This document shows positions 16,255-25,248 of a stretch of DNA of 64,000 nucleotides, in pieces. The translations under genes were made by a program, and so were the position numbers. The stretch spans positions 5,394,001-5,458,000 of the forward strand of contig NZ_CP032698.1 of NCBI RefSeq assembly GCF_003627815.1. The letters run 5' to 3'. Source of the DNA: Streptomyces hundungensis (GTDB taxonomy: Bacteria; Actinomycetota; Actinomycetes; Streptomycetales; Streptomycetaceae). Position 1 is the stretch's first letter, and each line of letters begins with the position of its first letter. The notes below the pieces were generated by a model, which did no database searches, was not told the DNA's origin, and saw nothing but the letters and a program-made list of their open reading frames with translations.

Positions 16255-17038
16255 CCGGGGCGGCCGATGGGCCGCGCGAACCGTCTTCTTCGTCCTCTTC
16301 CTGCCCGTCTTCGCGCTGCCGCTGCTCGTCGTGGTGGCCGCGTCGTTCGCCACCAACTGGTCCGGCGCCCTGCCCTCCGGGTTCACCACCGGCCACTACG
16401 CGGCGGCGACCACCGGGGAGTCCCTCCAGGCGCTCACCACCAGCCTGGTCACCGCGCTCACCGCGAGCGTCCTCGCACTCGTCGTCGGCACATGGGCGGC
16501 GCTCGCCGCGGCCGCCCTCGGCACGGGCGGACGGCGGTTCATGGACGCCCTGTTCGTGCTGCCGGTGGCGGTGCCGTCGGTGGTGGTCGGCCTCGCCGTG
16601 CTCGTCGCGTTCTCCGAGCCGCCGGTCCTGCTCAACGGGACGCGCCAGATCGTGATCCTGGCCCACACCGTCCTGGTCACCGCCTTCGCCTACCAGTCGG
16701 TCTCGGCCGCCGTACGCCGTCTCGACCCGATGTACGAGCAGGCCGCCGCGAGTCTCGGCGCGCGGCCGCACCAGGTGCTGTGGCGCGTGAAGCTGCCGCT
16801 GCTGCTGCCGTCCCTGACGGCGGCCGCCGGGCTCTGCTTCGCCCTGTCCATGGGTGAGTTGAGCGCCACCGTGATGCTCTACCCGCCGGACTGGACCACC
16901 CTCCCGGTGCGGATCTTCGCGGCCACCGACCGCGGCTCCCTCTTCACCGGCGCGGCCCTCGCCGTGGTCCTGATGACAACGACGCTGCTCGTCCTGCTCG
17001 GCGTCTCCCGCATCCGCACCAAGGCCTCGTACCGGTGA
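16241..17038 (+). CDS. ABC transporter permease, phosphonate-type (second)
   Basis: 265 residues, six helices, coupling loop MYEQAAASLGARPHQVLWRV. Starts at a GTG 14 bp inside the preceding permease, indicating coupling. PhnV/PotC-like partner. Followed by 135 bp rich in short CCCGGTGACC repeats before the binding-protein gene, a place where differential expression of the lipoprotein could be set. Confidence 0.88.
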   Translation: MLVHSRGGRWAARTVFFVLFLPVFALPLLVVVAASFATNWSGALPSGFTTGHYAAATTGESLQALTTSLVTALTASVLALVVGTWAALAAAALGTGGRRFMDALFVLPVAVPSVVVGLAVLVAFSEPPVLLNGTRQIVILAHTVLVTAFAYQSVSAAVRRLDPMYEQAAASLGARPHQVLWRVKLPLLLPSLTAAAGLCFALSMGELSATVMLYPPDWTTLPVRIFAATDRGSLFTGAALAVVLMTTTLLVLLGVSRIRTKASYR

Positions 17039-17173
17039 CCGGGCGACCCGGTGACCGGGTGCCCCGGTGACGCCGCGCTTTCGCCGACTCGCCGACCCGC
17101 TGACGCACCGCCTTCGCCGACCCGCTCGCTGACCCCTGACCTGTCGCCCACCTGACCAGGAGCCCCGAACGCC

Positions 17174-18250
17174 ATGCCCAGAAACCTTCTCCCCGTACTC
17201 AAGCCGCTCGCCGCCGTCACCACCGGCCTCGTCCTCGCCGCCGGCCTCTCGGGGTGCTCGGGCGCCTCCTCGGCCGACGAGAACGCGAAGACCGTCACCG
17301 TCTACAGCGCGGACGGCCTCAAGGGCGAGAAGGGCGACGGCTGGTACGACCGGGTCTTCAAGGACTTCGAGGCGACGACCGGCATCAAGGTCCAGTACGT
17401 CGAGGGCGGCTCCGGCGAGATGGTGCAGCGCGCCCTGCGCGAGAAGTCCAACACCCAGGCCGACCTCCTCATCACCCTGCCCCCGTTCATCCAGCAGGCC
17501 GACGGCAAGGGGCTGCTCCAGAGGTACGTACCGGCGGGCGCCGACAAGGTCGACGGCGGGGCCAAGTCGCCCGACGGCACCTGGACCTCGGTCGTCAACA
17601 ACTACTTCGGGTTCATCTACAACAAGAAGGAGCTCAAGGAGGCCCCCAAGAACTGGGAGGAGCTCCTGGACGCCCGGTACAAGAACAAGATCCAGTACTC
17701 CACGCCCGGTGTCGCGGGCGACGGTACCGCCCTGCTCATCAAGGCCATGCACGACTTCGGCGGCAAGGAGGCCGCGATGGAGTACCTGCGCAAGCTCCAG
17801 GCCAACAACGTCGGCCCCTCCTCCTCCACCGGCAAGCTCGCGCCCAAGGTCGACAAGGGCGAACTGCTCGCCGCCAACGGCGATGTGCAGATGAACCACG
17901 CCCAGTCCCGGACCATGCCCAACCTCGGCATCTGGTTCCCCGGCACCTCCGGCGGCGCCAAGCCGTCCTCCTTCGGCCTGCCCTACGCGGCCGGCCTGGT
18001 CGCCCACGCCCCGCACAGCGCCAACGGCAAGAAGCTCCTCGACTTCATGCTGAGCGAGCAGGCCCAGAAGCAGGTCAGCGAGATCGGCGGCGGCTTCGCC
18101 TCCCGTACCGACATCAAGGCCACCGACGCCACCGCGGTCGAGCTCGCCAAGCTGATGCGCGGGGTCGAGGTCTTCCAGCCGGACTGGATGGACATCGCGA
18201 AGAACCTGCCGCAGTACGTGGACGCCTGGAAGAGCGCCACCAAGAACTGA
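17174..18250 (+). CDS. 2-aminoethylphosphonate-type ABC transporter substrate-binding lipoprotein
   Basis: 358 residues. The N-terminal signal ends in a lipobox LSGC, so the mature protein is tethered to the outer face of the membrane by Cys27 or nearby. The mature part is a type 2 periplasmic-binding fold of the ferric/phosphonate class: KTVTVYSADGLKGEKG, YNKKELKEAPKNWEELLD, NGDVQMNHAQSRT. This class includes PhnS-like proteins. CCAGGAGCC sits upstream of the ATG. Last gene of the phosphonate operon; the two 30-bp repeats right after its stop are listed separately. Confidence 0.88.
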   Translation: MPRNLLPVLKPLAAVTTGLVLAAGLSGCSGASSADENAKTVTVYSADGLKGEKGDGWYDRVFKDFEATTGIKVQYVEGGSGEMVQRALREKSNTQADLLITLPPFIQQADGKGLLQRYVPAGADKVDGGAKSPDGTWTSVVNNYFGFIYNKKELKEAPKNWEELLDARYKNKIQYSTPGVAGDGTALLIKAMHDFGGKEAAMEYLRKLQANNVGPSSSTGKLAPKVDKGELLAANGDVQMNHAQSRTMPNLGIWFPGTSGGAKPSSFGLPYAAGLVAHAPHSANGKKLLDFMLSEQAQKQVSEIGGGFASRTDIKATDATAVELAKLMRGVEVFQPDWMDIAKNLPQYVDAWKSATKN

Positions 18251-18308
18251 GCCACCAGGAGCTGAACCGACAGGCGCTGAGCCACCAAGAGCAGAGCCGA
18301 CAAGCGCT
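18249..18308 (+). repeat. Two tandem 30-bp repeats at the stop codon of the binding-protein gene
   Basis: 18249-18278 and 18279-18308 are imperfect copies beginning GAGCCACCARGAGC and ending GCGCT, with a third partial copy after. They begin at the stop codon itself. In the +1 frame they would add a SHQExxRQAL-type decapeptide repeat. Confidence 0.7.
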
Positions 18309-18453
18309 GAGCCGAAGCGTGATCGGCCAGGTCGGGATCGGGGGTTCCTGACTAGGCTGGGGGCGCCGGCAACGCACAGTGCGGTGCGCCGGAGTCCCCA
18401 GCTGAAAGCTCATCAGCGCGAGAAGACCGCGCAGAACGCAGGAGTCCGCACCC

Positions 18454-19233
18454 ATGGCAGAGCGCAAGCCGATCGAATCCTGGCTCACCGACATGGACGG
18501 TGTCCTGATCCACGAGGGCACCCCCATCCCGGGTGCGGACGCCTTCCTCAAGACGCTGAAGGAGTCCGGCCGCCCCTTCCTCGTCCTCACCAACAACTCG
18601 ATCTACACCCCGCGCGACCTGCACGCCCGTCTGATGCGGATGGGTCTGGACGTGCCGGTCGAGAACATCTGGACCTCCGCGCTCGCCACCGCGAAGTTCC
18701 TCGACGACCAGCGGCCCGGCGGCACCGCGTACGTGATCGGCGAGGCGGGCCTGACGACCGCGCTGCACGACATCGGATACGTCCTGACCGACCACGAGCC
18801 GGACTACGTCGTCCTCGGCGAGACCCGTACGTACAGCTTCGAGGCGCTCACCAAGGCGATCCGGCTGATCAACGCGGGGGCCAGGTTCATCTGCACCAAC
18901 CCGGACGAGACCGGGCCGAGCCAGGAGGGCCCGCTGCCCGCCACCGGCGCGGTCGCGGCACTGATCACCAAGGCGACCGGCAAGAAGCCGTATTTCGCGG
19001 GCAAGCCCAACCCGCTGATGATGCGCACCGGCCTCAACGCGATCGGCGCGCACTCCGAGACCAGCGCCATGATCGGCGACCGGATGGACACCGATGTGCT
19101 GGCGGGCCTGGAGGCGGGCATGCAGACCTTCCTGGTCCTGACCGGGCTCACCCGGCCCGCGGACGTGGAGTCCTACCCGTTCCGGCCGTCCAAGATCGTC
19201 GATTCGATCGCCGACCTGGTGAAGCTGGTCTGA
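18454..19233 (+). CDS. HAD-IIA family hydrolase (NagD-like)
   Basis: 259 residues, soluble. HAD motif I is LTDMDGVLIHEG (Asp13, Asp15), motif II FLVLTNNS, motif III lysine in FAGKPNPLMM, and motif IV MIGDRMDTDVLAG; the cap is the type IIA of NagD and p-nitrophenylphosphatase-like enzymes. It dephosphorylates a small phosphometabolite, perhaps a nucleotide or sugar phosphate; the substrate is not readable. Standalone gene, 203 bp after the phosphonate operon and not clearly part of it. Confidence 0.92.
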   Translation: MAERKPIESWLTDMDGVLIHEGTPIPGADAFLKTLKESGRPFLVLTNNSIYTPRDLHARLMRMGLDVPVENIWTSALATAKFLDDQRPGGTAYVIGEAGLTTALHDIGYVLTDHEPDYVVLGETRTYSFEALTKAIRLINAGARFICTNPDETGPSQEGPLPATGAVAALITKATGKKPYFAGKPNPLMMRTGLNAIGAHSETSAMIGDRMDTDVLAGLEAGMQTFLVLTGLTRPADVESYPFRPSKIVDSIADLVKLV

Positions 19234-19334
19234 CCTTCCGGGGGCGTGGTGGTTGGTCCGTCCGGCCCAGCCGCCACGCCCTCGGGATGCGGAATGCGCG
19301 AGCAGGCGGGAATCTCGGGTACAGGAGGTTCACG

Positions 19335-19901
19335 ATGCGCATCCGTCCCATCACATTGTGTGCGGCCGTGGCGGCCGCCGCCCTGACCGTGCTGCCCGCG
19401 TCCCCCGCGGTGGCCGAGTCCGAGCCGCACGGATCGGTGCGGGTGACCCCCGGCGCCATCGCCCCCGGCGGGGAGGTGGAGCTGAGGGTCGGTGTGTGCA
19501 GCGGCCACGAGGCGGTCGGCGGGTCCGACGCCTTCGACTCGGAGGTCCGCTTCGACCGCGCCGGCGACGGCGGTCTCTTCGCCAAGGCCCACATCCGCTC
19601 GGACGCGCAGGACCGTGACTACGACGTCTGGGTCACCTGCAAGGACAGCCACGGCAAGGCGAGCGGCCGGCTCACCGTGGTCCGCGGCGACCACCACGGC
19701 GACCACCACGACGACCACTCCCGCCCCACTCCGTTCCGGCCCGTGCACGCGGGCGGCGGAGGAGCGGCGACGCTCGCCGCGCAGGAGCCGAAGGAGCAGG
19801 GCCCCGGCACCCGGCACGCGGTGATCGGCCTCGCTCTGGCGGCGGTCGCGGCGGTGGCCGTGGCGTCGCGCAGCGTACGGCGCCGGCGCGGCGGCGACTG
19901 A
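19335..19901 (+). CDS. Secreted membrane-anchored protein with His/Asp-rich segment, sortase partner
   Basis: 188 residues. Signal peptide (about 1-28, ending AVAES), a beta-rich extracellular domain (about 30-115) with two Cys (VGVCSG, VTCKD), a short His/Asp cluster DHHGDHHDDH at about residues 119-128, then a C-terminal hydrophobic helix and RRRRGG tail. There is no canonical LPxTG. Strong ACAGGAGG before the ATG. The class F sortase ATG is 1 nt after the stop, so the two are surely co-expressed. It may be the partner or substrate of that sortase, or a metal-binding wall protein. Function otherwise unknown. Confidence 0.82.
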   Translation: MRIRPITLCAAVAAAALTVLPASPAVAESEPHGSVRVTPGAIAPGGEVELRVGVCSGHEAVGGSDAFDSEVRFDRAGDGGLFAKAHIRSDAQDRDYDVWVTCKDSHGKASGRLTVVRGDHHGDHHDDHSRPTPFRPVHAGGGGAATLAAQEPKEQGPGTRHAVIGLALAAVAAVAVASRSVRRRRGGD

Positions 19902-19902
19902 C

Positions 19903-20586
19903 ATGTCCTCGGCACGGAGCAGTGGGCGGCTGGTCACCGGCCTCGCCTGGGCCGTGCTGCTGCTCGGCCTGTGGCTGTGGGGCCGGGACGTCACCAACGG
20001 CCCCGGCAGCACCTCGGCACCCATCACCGGTGACATAGCCGCCGTGGGCCGGCCGCTCGGCGTACCGCTGCCGCCCGCCCACGCTCCGCTCAAGGGCGCC
20101 ACGCCGCAGCGTGTGGAGATCCCCTCCATAGGCGTGGCCGCGCCGGTCGTGCCGCGCGGCCTGGACTCCGGCGGCGCGGTCGACCCGCCCCCGTACGCCC
20201 AGGCCGGCACCGTCGGCTGGTTCGGCGGCGGCACCCGGCCGGGCGAGGCCGGCGCGGCCCTGCTCGTCGGGCACGTGGACACCGAGAGCCGGCCCGCCGT
20301 GTTCTACGGCCTGAGCGCGGTCCGCCCCGGCCAGCAGGTCAAGGTGACCGGCGCCGACGGCACGATCGCCGAGTTCACCATCGACGACGTCCAGGTCTTC
20401 CCCCGCAGCCACTTCGACGCGGCCCAGGTGTACGGGCCCAGGCAGCCGGGCCGCGCCGAACTGCGGTTGATCACCTGCGGCGGAACGTACGACCGCACGA
20501 CCAAGGCGTACACGGCGAACGTGGTCGTCTCGGCCTATCTGACCGACGCGAGGGATCCGGCCCCTGCCAAGCCGCCGCAGCCCTGA
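19903..20586 (+). CDS. Class F sortase
   Basis: 227 residues. One N-terminal transmembrane helix (about 10-27), then the sortase beta-barrel. Catalytic residues fit: His124 in LLVGHVD, Cys192 in LITCGG, Arg198 in TYDRTT. Class F enzymes are typical of actinobacteria and attach surface proteins to the wall by transpeptidation at an LPxTG-like site; their natural substrates are poorly known. It is coupled to the secreted His-rich protein upstream. The window also encodes LPDTG and LAETG proteins, though far from this gene. Confidence 0.9.
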   Translation: MSSARSSGRLVTGLAWAVLLLGLWLWGRDVTNGPGSTSAPITGDIAAVGRPLGVPLPPAHAPLKGATPQRVEIPSIGVAAPVVPRGLDSGGAVDPPPYAQAGTVGWFGGGTRPGEAGAALLVGHVDTESRPAVFYGLSAVRPGQQVKVTGADGTIAEFTIDDVQVFPRSHFDAAQVYGPRQPGRAELRLITCGGTYDRTTKAYTANVVVSAYLTDARDPAPAKPPQP

Positions 20587-20939
20587 CCGCCCGGTGGGAC
20601 CCGCGAGGCGCCGGAGGCGGACGATCCCGCCGCACCGGGCCCGGCCGAAGGTCCGCTCCCCCCGGAGCCGCCGGCCGGGCCGGTCCTCGACCGCCGGCGC
20701 GCGGGCTGCGGGAGAAGCCCGGCACTGTCGCGGGAGGCTCAGTGGGGTCGGGAGGTCATGAGACGACCGGGGCGGAGGCCGCCCACACCACTCTAGGACG
20801 GCCGCGCGCCCCGGGCCTAGGTCCAGATAACGCCAAGTCGTCCGACGGGCGCGCCGAGCCGTACCCGGTCCACGACCGCGCGGCGACGGAGGCGCCCAAC
20901 CCGGTCAATGACGGACTCAACCTTCTCAAGGGGACCTGC

Positions 20940-21971
20940 ATGTACGGAAGTTGGACGCATCGCGGAAGGCGGCCCGCGATCCGGGCGGGCGGCCTGGCCG
21001 CGGCCACCGCCCTGCTGGCCGCCGGGTGCGGGGGCTCCGGCGAAGGCCACACCCCGGCTGCCGCGAGCGCCCCTTCCACCCCGCTCGCCGTGTCCGGCGG
21101 CCCGTTCTGGGTCGACCCGGACACCAAGGCCGCCCACCAGCTCGCCGCGTACACCCGCGCCGGGGACGACGGTAGGGCGGCGCTGATCCGGAAGATCGCC
21201 GAGCAGCCGGTCGGCGCGTGGATCGCGGGCGACCGTCCCGAAGGGGCGGTGCGCGCCGCCACCGGGGCCGCGGCGAAGGCCGGGCGGATGGCGCTGCTCG
21301 TCCTCTACAACATCCCGCACCGCGACTGCGGCCAGTTCTCCCGGGGCGGCGCCCCCGACGACGACGCCTACCGCGACTGGGTCGACCAGGTGGCCCGAGG
21401 CATCGGCGAGCGTCCCACCATGGTGGTCCTGGAACCGGACGCGATCTTGCACCTCGTCGACGGCTGCACCCCCGAACCGTTCCACGCGGCGCGGTACGCC
21501 CTGCTGAAGGCGGCCGTCGAGCGGCTCAAGCAGCAGCCCGCGACCAAGGTGTACGTGGACGCGGGCAACGCGGGATGGCGCTCCCCGGACGCCCTGGACG
21601 AGCCGCTGCGGCGGGCCGGGATCCAGAGCGCCGACGGGTTCGCGGTCAACGTGTCCAACTTCCAGACCACCGGGGCCAGCCGGGAGTTCGGGGAGCGCCT
21701 CTCCGCGAAGGTCGGGGGCAAGCACTTCGTGATCGACACCAGCCGCAACGGAAACGGCCCGTACACCGAGGGAGATCCGGCCGAGAACTGGTGCAACCCG
21801 CCGGGCCGGGCGCTCGGCGAGCGCCCGACCACGGACACCGCGAGCGGCGTGATCGACGCGTACGTGTGGGCGAAGCGCCCGGGGGAGTCCGACGGGCCGT
21901 GCCGGGGCGGGCCGCCCGCGGGTGCCTGGTGGCCGGAGTACGCCCTGGCCCTGGCGGGCAACTCGCGCTGA
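20940..21971 (+). CDS. Glycoside hydrolase family 6 lipoprotein (endoglucanase-like)
   Basis: 343 residues. Lipobox LLAAGC (Cys30) after a twin-Arg-containing signal, so it is membrane-tethered and extracellular. GH6 signatures: VGAWIAGD, LVLYNIPHRDCGQFS (catalytic-region Asp129), VVLEPDAI (catalytic acid Asp167), FAVNVSNF, FVIDTSRNGNGP, and VWAKRPGESDG. It hydrolyses beta-1,4-glucan, releasing cello-oligosaccharides that the ceb system near 62 kb could import. No cellulose-binding module. AAGGGGA precedes the ATG. The 353 bp before it show no CDS or clear operator. A strong bidirectional terminator follows. Confidence 0.9.
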   Translation: MYGSWTHRGRRPAIRAGGLAAATALLAAGCGGSGEGHTPAAASAPSTPLAVSGGPFWVDPDTKAAHQLAAYTRAGDDGRAALIRKIAEQPVGAWIAGDRPEGAVRAATGAAAKAGRMALLVLYNIPHRDCGQFSRGGAPDDDAYRDWVDQVARGIGERPTMVVLEPDAILHLVDGCTPEPFHAARYALLKAAVERLKQQPATKVYVDAGNAGWRSPDALDEPLRRAGIQSADGFAVNVSNFQTTGASREFGERLSAKVGGKHFVIDTSRNGNGPYTEGDPAENWCNPPGRALGERPTTDTASGVIDAYVWAKRPGESDGPCRGGPPAGAWWPEYALALAGNSR

Positions 21972-22000
21972 CGGCCGGCGCCGTCCGCACCGGGATACGA

Positions 22001-22034
22001 CCGAGGCCCCCTCGCCTGAGCGAGGGGGCCTCGG
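22001..22034. terminator. Bidirectional terminator hairpin
   Basis: Perfect 15-bp stem (CCGAGGCCCCCTCGC paired with its complement) around a CTGA loop, placed between the GH6 gene and the oppositely oriented tRNA-Lys, so it can stop both. Confidence 0.85.
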
Positions 22035-22041
22035 TGGTGCG

Positions 22042-22115
22042 TGCGCCGCCAGGGACTCGAACCCCGGACCCGCTGATTAAGAGTCAGCTGCTCTAACCAA
22101 CTGAGCTAGCGGCGC
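22042..22115 (-). tRNA. tRNA-Lys (anticodon CUU), copy 1
   Basis: Full cloverleaf on the minus strand: acceptor GCGCCGC/GCGGCGC, D-stem GCTC/GAGC, anticodon stem GCTGA/TCAGC with loop CTCTTAA (anticodon CTT), T-loop TTCGAGT, discriminator A. CCA not encoded. Sequence identical to the copies at 31.3 and 44.1 kb. Confidence 0.97.
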
Positions 22116-22130
22116 CTGCTGACCTGGAAA

Positions 22131-22136
22131 ACTTTA
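22131..22136 (-). promoter_or_regulatory. -10 element of tRNA-Lys copy 1
   Basis: TAAAGT on the minus strand, 16 nt from the tRNA 5' end and followed by a GTCAGCAG leader. The same spacing and leader occur at all three tRNA-Lys copies. Confidence 0.6.
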
Positions 22137-22263
22137 CCGGACTCCGGAGGGTGGTTTTGACCAGCGCCACGCTGTCAGATGTTCGTTTTATCCCTTTCGT
22201 TCCATCACAATGCGACATGTGCGGACAGTCGGGACGCCTCGGTCCCGGCCGAAGCGCGGAAAA

Positions 22264-22299
22264 GGCAGCGGACAAGGCAGCGGACAAGGCAGCGGACAA
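22264..22299 (+). repeat. Three exact 12-bp tandem repeats
   Basis: GGCAGCGGACAA repeated three times exactly, followed by two diverged GACGGTCG-containing units. It lies about 60-100 bp before the start of the cell-wall hydrolase. The repeat is a multiple of three and the frame is open through it, but the strong ribosome binding site downstream argues it is leader, not coding. Confidence 0.75.
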
Positions 22300-22359
22300 G
22301 ACGGTCGGCGGACAAGACGGTCGACGTCGTCGAGAACGGAACGAGCGGAGGGGCAGCGC

Positions 22360-23703
22360 ATGGAAGCCAGTACACCGGGGCCGGTGTTCGAGGAGTACGA
22401 GCCCGCCGGAGCGTGCGGCTGCCCCGGCTGCGCCGACCGGCGGCGGAGCCGGCTGCTCCCGGTGCGGGACGGCGGCCACCCCGCGGCGAGCGGCGGCGCC
22501 CGGCGCGCGCTGCTGGCGGCCACCGCCGCGTCGGTGGTCCTGAGCACGGGCACGGCGGCCGCGGCCAGCCCCCACCCGGTGCCCGACGGCCCGGGCGCGA
22601 ACAGGGCCGCCGACCCCGGGCCCCCCACCGAGCAGGGCGGCCGGGGCGGGCTGCACGGCGCGCCGGGCCGGCCCGCGGACCAGCCCGCCACGCTGGCGCC
22701 CATCACCCGGGCCGAGATCATCAACCGGGCCAAGACCTGGGTGACCGCCGCGGTGCCGTACAACATGGAGGCGTACTGGAGCGACGGCTACCGCCAGGAC
22801 TGCTCGGGCTTCGTGTCGATGGCATGGAACCTCGGCACCAACGAGTGGACGGGAAGCCTGGCGAAGTTCGCGGTGCGGATAACGCGTGACGAGCTCCAGC
22901 CCGGCGACATCCTGCTCTTCCACAACCCCGCCAACCCCAACAAGGGCTCACACGTCGTGATCTTCGGCGGCTGGACCGACGCCACGCACGCCTACTACAC
23001 CGCCTACGAACAGACGCCGCCCCACGCCCGCGAGCAGGCCACGCCGTACGCGTACTGGAAGGACTCGGCCAGTTACGTGCCCTACCGGTACAAGGCCGTG
23101 GCGACGGCCACCGGCGGAGCGGTGCCCGTCGCCGACACCGCGAGCTCGGCCGCCGCGTTCCCCGGAGCGTCGAAGTTCGGGCCCGGCGCCGTCAACGGCC
23201 ATGTCACACGGGTCGGCCAGATGCTGGTCAAGCGCGGCGGAAGCCGTTTCTACACCGAGGGCCCCGGACCTCGCTGGGGCCCGGCCGACCAGAACGCGAC
23301 CCGGGCCTTCCAGCAGGCCCAGGGCTGGACCGGGGCGGACGCCGACGGGATCCCCGGGGCGCGGACCTGGGCGCTGCTCGTCCAGGGCGCGGGCCGGGAC
23401 ATCCCCGCGACCCTCCAGGCCCCGCCTCCCGCACCCGCCGCCGTTCCGGCCGCCCAGCCGACGCGCCCCGCCTATCCTGGCCCGAGCTACTTCCGCCCCG
23501 GCCAGGAGAGCCCGTACGTCACCCAGCTCGGGCGCCGGCTCGTGGCGAAGGGCTTCGGCACGTACTACACCTCGGGCCCCGGGCCGCGCTGGGGCGAGGC
23601 GGACCGGCGCAACGTCGAGGCGTTCCAGCGGGCCCAGGGCTGGTCGGGCGCGGAGGCGGACGGCTACCCGGGCCCCGAGACCTGGCGGCGGCTCTTCGCA
23701 TGA
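22360..23703 (+). CDS. Secreted cell-wall amidase/endopeptidase with two peptidoglycan-binding repeats
   Basis: 447 residues. An unusual N-terminus carries CGCPGC (Cys19-24) before the hydrophobic signal segment at about 48-65. Residues about 115-250 form an NlpC/P60 or CHAP-like papain fold: catalytic Cys in DCSGFVSMAW, His in GSHVVIFGGW. Two homologous peptidoglycan-binding modules follow (about 280-345 and 375-445), each with a GPGPRWG and FQxAQGWxGAxADGxPG core, joined by a Pro/Ala linker. It would cut peptidoglycan during growth. GGAGGGG upstream of the ATG. Overlaps or abuts the next gene (ATGA at the stop). Confidence 0.88.
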   Translation: MEASTPGPVFEEYEPAGACGCPGCADRRRSRLLPVRDGGHPAASGGARRALLAATAASVVLSTGTAAAASPHPVPDGPGANRAADPGPPTEQGGRGGLHGAPGRPADQPATLAPITRAEIINRAKTWVTAAVPYNMEAYWSDGYRQDCSGFVSMAWNLGTNEWTGSLAKFAVRITRDELQPGDILLFHNPANPNKGSHVVIFGGWTDATHAYYTAYEQTPPHAREQATPYAYWKDSASYVPYRYKAVATATGGAVPVADTASSAAAFPGASKFGPGAVNGHVTRVGQMLVKRGGSRFYTEGPGPRWGPADQNATRAFQQAQGWTGADADGIPGARTWALLVQGAGRDIPATLQAPPPAPAAVPAAQPTRPAYPGPSYFRPGQESPYVTQLGRRLVAKGFGTYYTSGPGPRWGEADRRNVEAFQRAQGWSGAEADGYPGPETWRRLFA

Positions 23704-23714
23704 CGGAGGGAAAC

Positions 23715-25082
23715 ATGAGCATGCAGAGCAATCCCGAGCCCGGTGTGGGTGGGGACGCGGGTGGGGTGGATGCGGGGGCGCGGATTTCGCTGCCTCAGCT
23801 CGCCAACTCCGGTGTGGGGGAGCAGGGTTCGACGACCGCCGCCCGTACCCCGACCGCGCCCGTCCCCGACGCGCCCGCCGCCCCCGCGGTTCCTCCTGGT
23901 CCCGCGCTCATTCCGGTGGACGCCGGGCGCAGGGTGGCGGTGATCCGCAGTGAGAACACGGCCGAGATCCCGGTGCACCTGCTGTTCCGCGACGACACCG
24001 GGCCCGTCCCGCTCGTGCCGGGCGCCGGCGCCGACGTGGTCGGTACGGGCCTCGGGGGCGGGGAGCGGCCGGGTCCGGGGGCGCCGGCCGCCCGGTCAGG
24101 CGCGCGGCCCGGTGCGCGGCCGCCCCGGCAGGCGGGGCCGCGGGCCGCGGTCCCCGCGCCGGCCAGACCCGCGACGCCCGTCGACCCCCGGATCGCGGAG
24201 CGGCCGGGCCCCGTGGTGGCCGGCCCGGTGGCCGTCGCCGTCGGACTCCTCGCGTTGGCGGGCTGCGCGGCGGTGCTCTGCTGGACGGGTGTGCTGCCCC
24301 CGGGCCTCGCCGTGTTGCTGCGGCTGCCCGCGTACCCGTACCGGGGGATCCGGCTCGAACAGTGGGGGCTGCTCGCCGTCGGGGTGAGCGTGATGGTCCT
24401 CGCCTTCGGCGGGCTCGGCCGGGGCCAGGTCGGCCATGCCTGGGTGCTGTCGCTGTTCGGCGACTACCGGGGCAGCGTGCGGCGCACCGGCCTCGTGTGG
24501 ATGAGCCCGTTGCTGCTTCGCCGCCGGGTCGACCTGCGGCTCCGGCACTGGCGCAGCGAGCCGTTGGGGGTGGTCGACGCCAACGGCACGGCGCTGCGGG
24601 TGGTGGTGCTGGTGGTGTGGCGGGTCCGGGACACCGCGCGGGCCACGCTCGCCGTCGCCGACCACGAGAGGTATCTGCGCGAACAGGTCGAGGCGGCGAT
24701 GGCCCGGGTGCTCTCCCAGCTCCCCGCCGACGCCTTCCACGAGGACGCCCCCACCCTGCGCGACGTGGAGGCCGTCGGGGACGCGTTGACCCGGGTACTG
24801 AAATCGGAGACGGAACCGGTCGGCATCGAGCTGTACTCGGCGCAGCCGACCCGGATCGAGTACGCGCCCGAGGTGGCGGCGGCGATGCGCCGCCAGCGGG
24901 TCGCGGCCATCGACGCCCGGCACCGGGACGCGGTGCTGACCTCGGTGGTGGACGCGGTGGACGACACCGTCCACCGGCTGACCTCGCGAGGTCTGGTGGA
25001 ACTCGACGCCTACGAGCGCAAGGCGCTGGTGAAGGACCTGACGGTGGCCTTCTACACGGGGAGGGGGGCGGGGGAGGGGTGA
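23715..25082 (+). CDS. SPFH-domain-like membrane protein
   Basis: 455 residues. Pro/Ala-rich disordered N-terminus (about 1-160), two transmembrane helices (about 168-195 and 215-235), then a prohibitin/SPFH-like domain: GQVGHAWVLSLFGDYRGSVRRTGLVWMSPLLLRRRVDLR, of which the VLSLFGxYxGSVRxxGL pattern is the band-7 hallmark. Such proteins form membrane-organising oligomers. Start chosen at ATG 23715 with GGAGGG 5 nt upstream; an ATG at 23700 overlaps the hydrolase stop. Likely co-transcribed with the hydrolase. Function in this organism unknown. Confidence 0.82.
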   Translation: MSMQSNPEPGVGGDAGGVDAGARISLPQLANSGVGEQGSTTAARTPTAPVPDAPAAPAVPPGPALIPVDAGRRVAVIRSENTAEIPVHLLFRDDTGPVPLVPGAGADVVGTGLGGGERPGPGAPAARSGARPGARPPRQAGPRAAVPAPARPATPVDPRIAERPGPVVAGPVAVAVGLLALAGCAAVLCWTGVLPPGLAVLLRLPAYPYRGIRLEQWGLLAVGVSVMVLAFGGLGRGQVGHAWVLSLFGDYRGSVRRTGLVWMSPLLLRRRVDLRLRHWRSEPLGVVDANGTALRVVVLVVWRVRDTARATLAVADHERYLREQVEAAMARVLSQLPADAFHEDAPTLRDVEAVGDALTRVLKSETEPVGIELYSAQPTRIEYAPEVAAAMRRQRVAAIDARHRDAVLTSVVDAVDDTVHRLTSRGLVELDAYERKALVKDLTVAFYTGRGAGEG

Positions 25083-25248
25083 GGGGTGAGGGGTGGGCCG
25101 CGCCTCCTCGGAGGGTTCTGCCTCGGCTGGGGGGTGCGGCGGTCCGCCCCGGCCGGGTGTTCGGCCTCGGCTGGGTGGGTGTGCTCCTTCGGACTCATCT
25201 CGTTGTGTTCTTGGCCTGGACACGTCCAACTCCCATCAATAATCTGGT

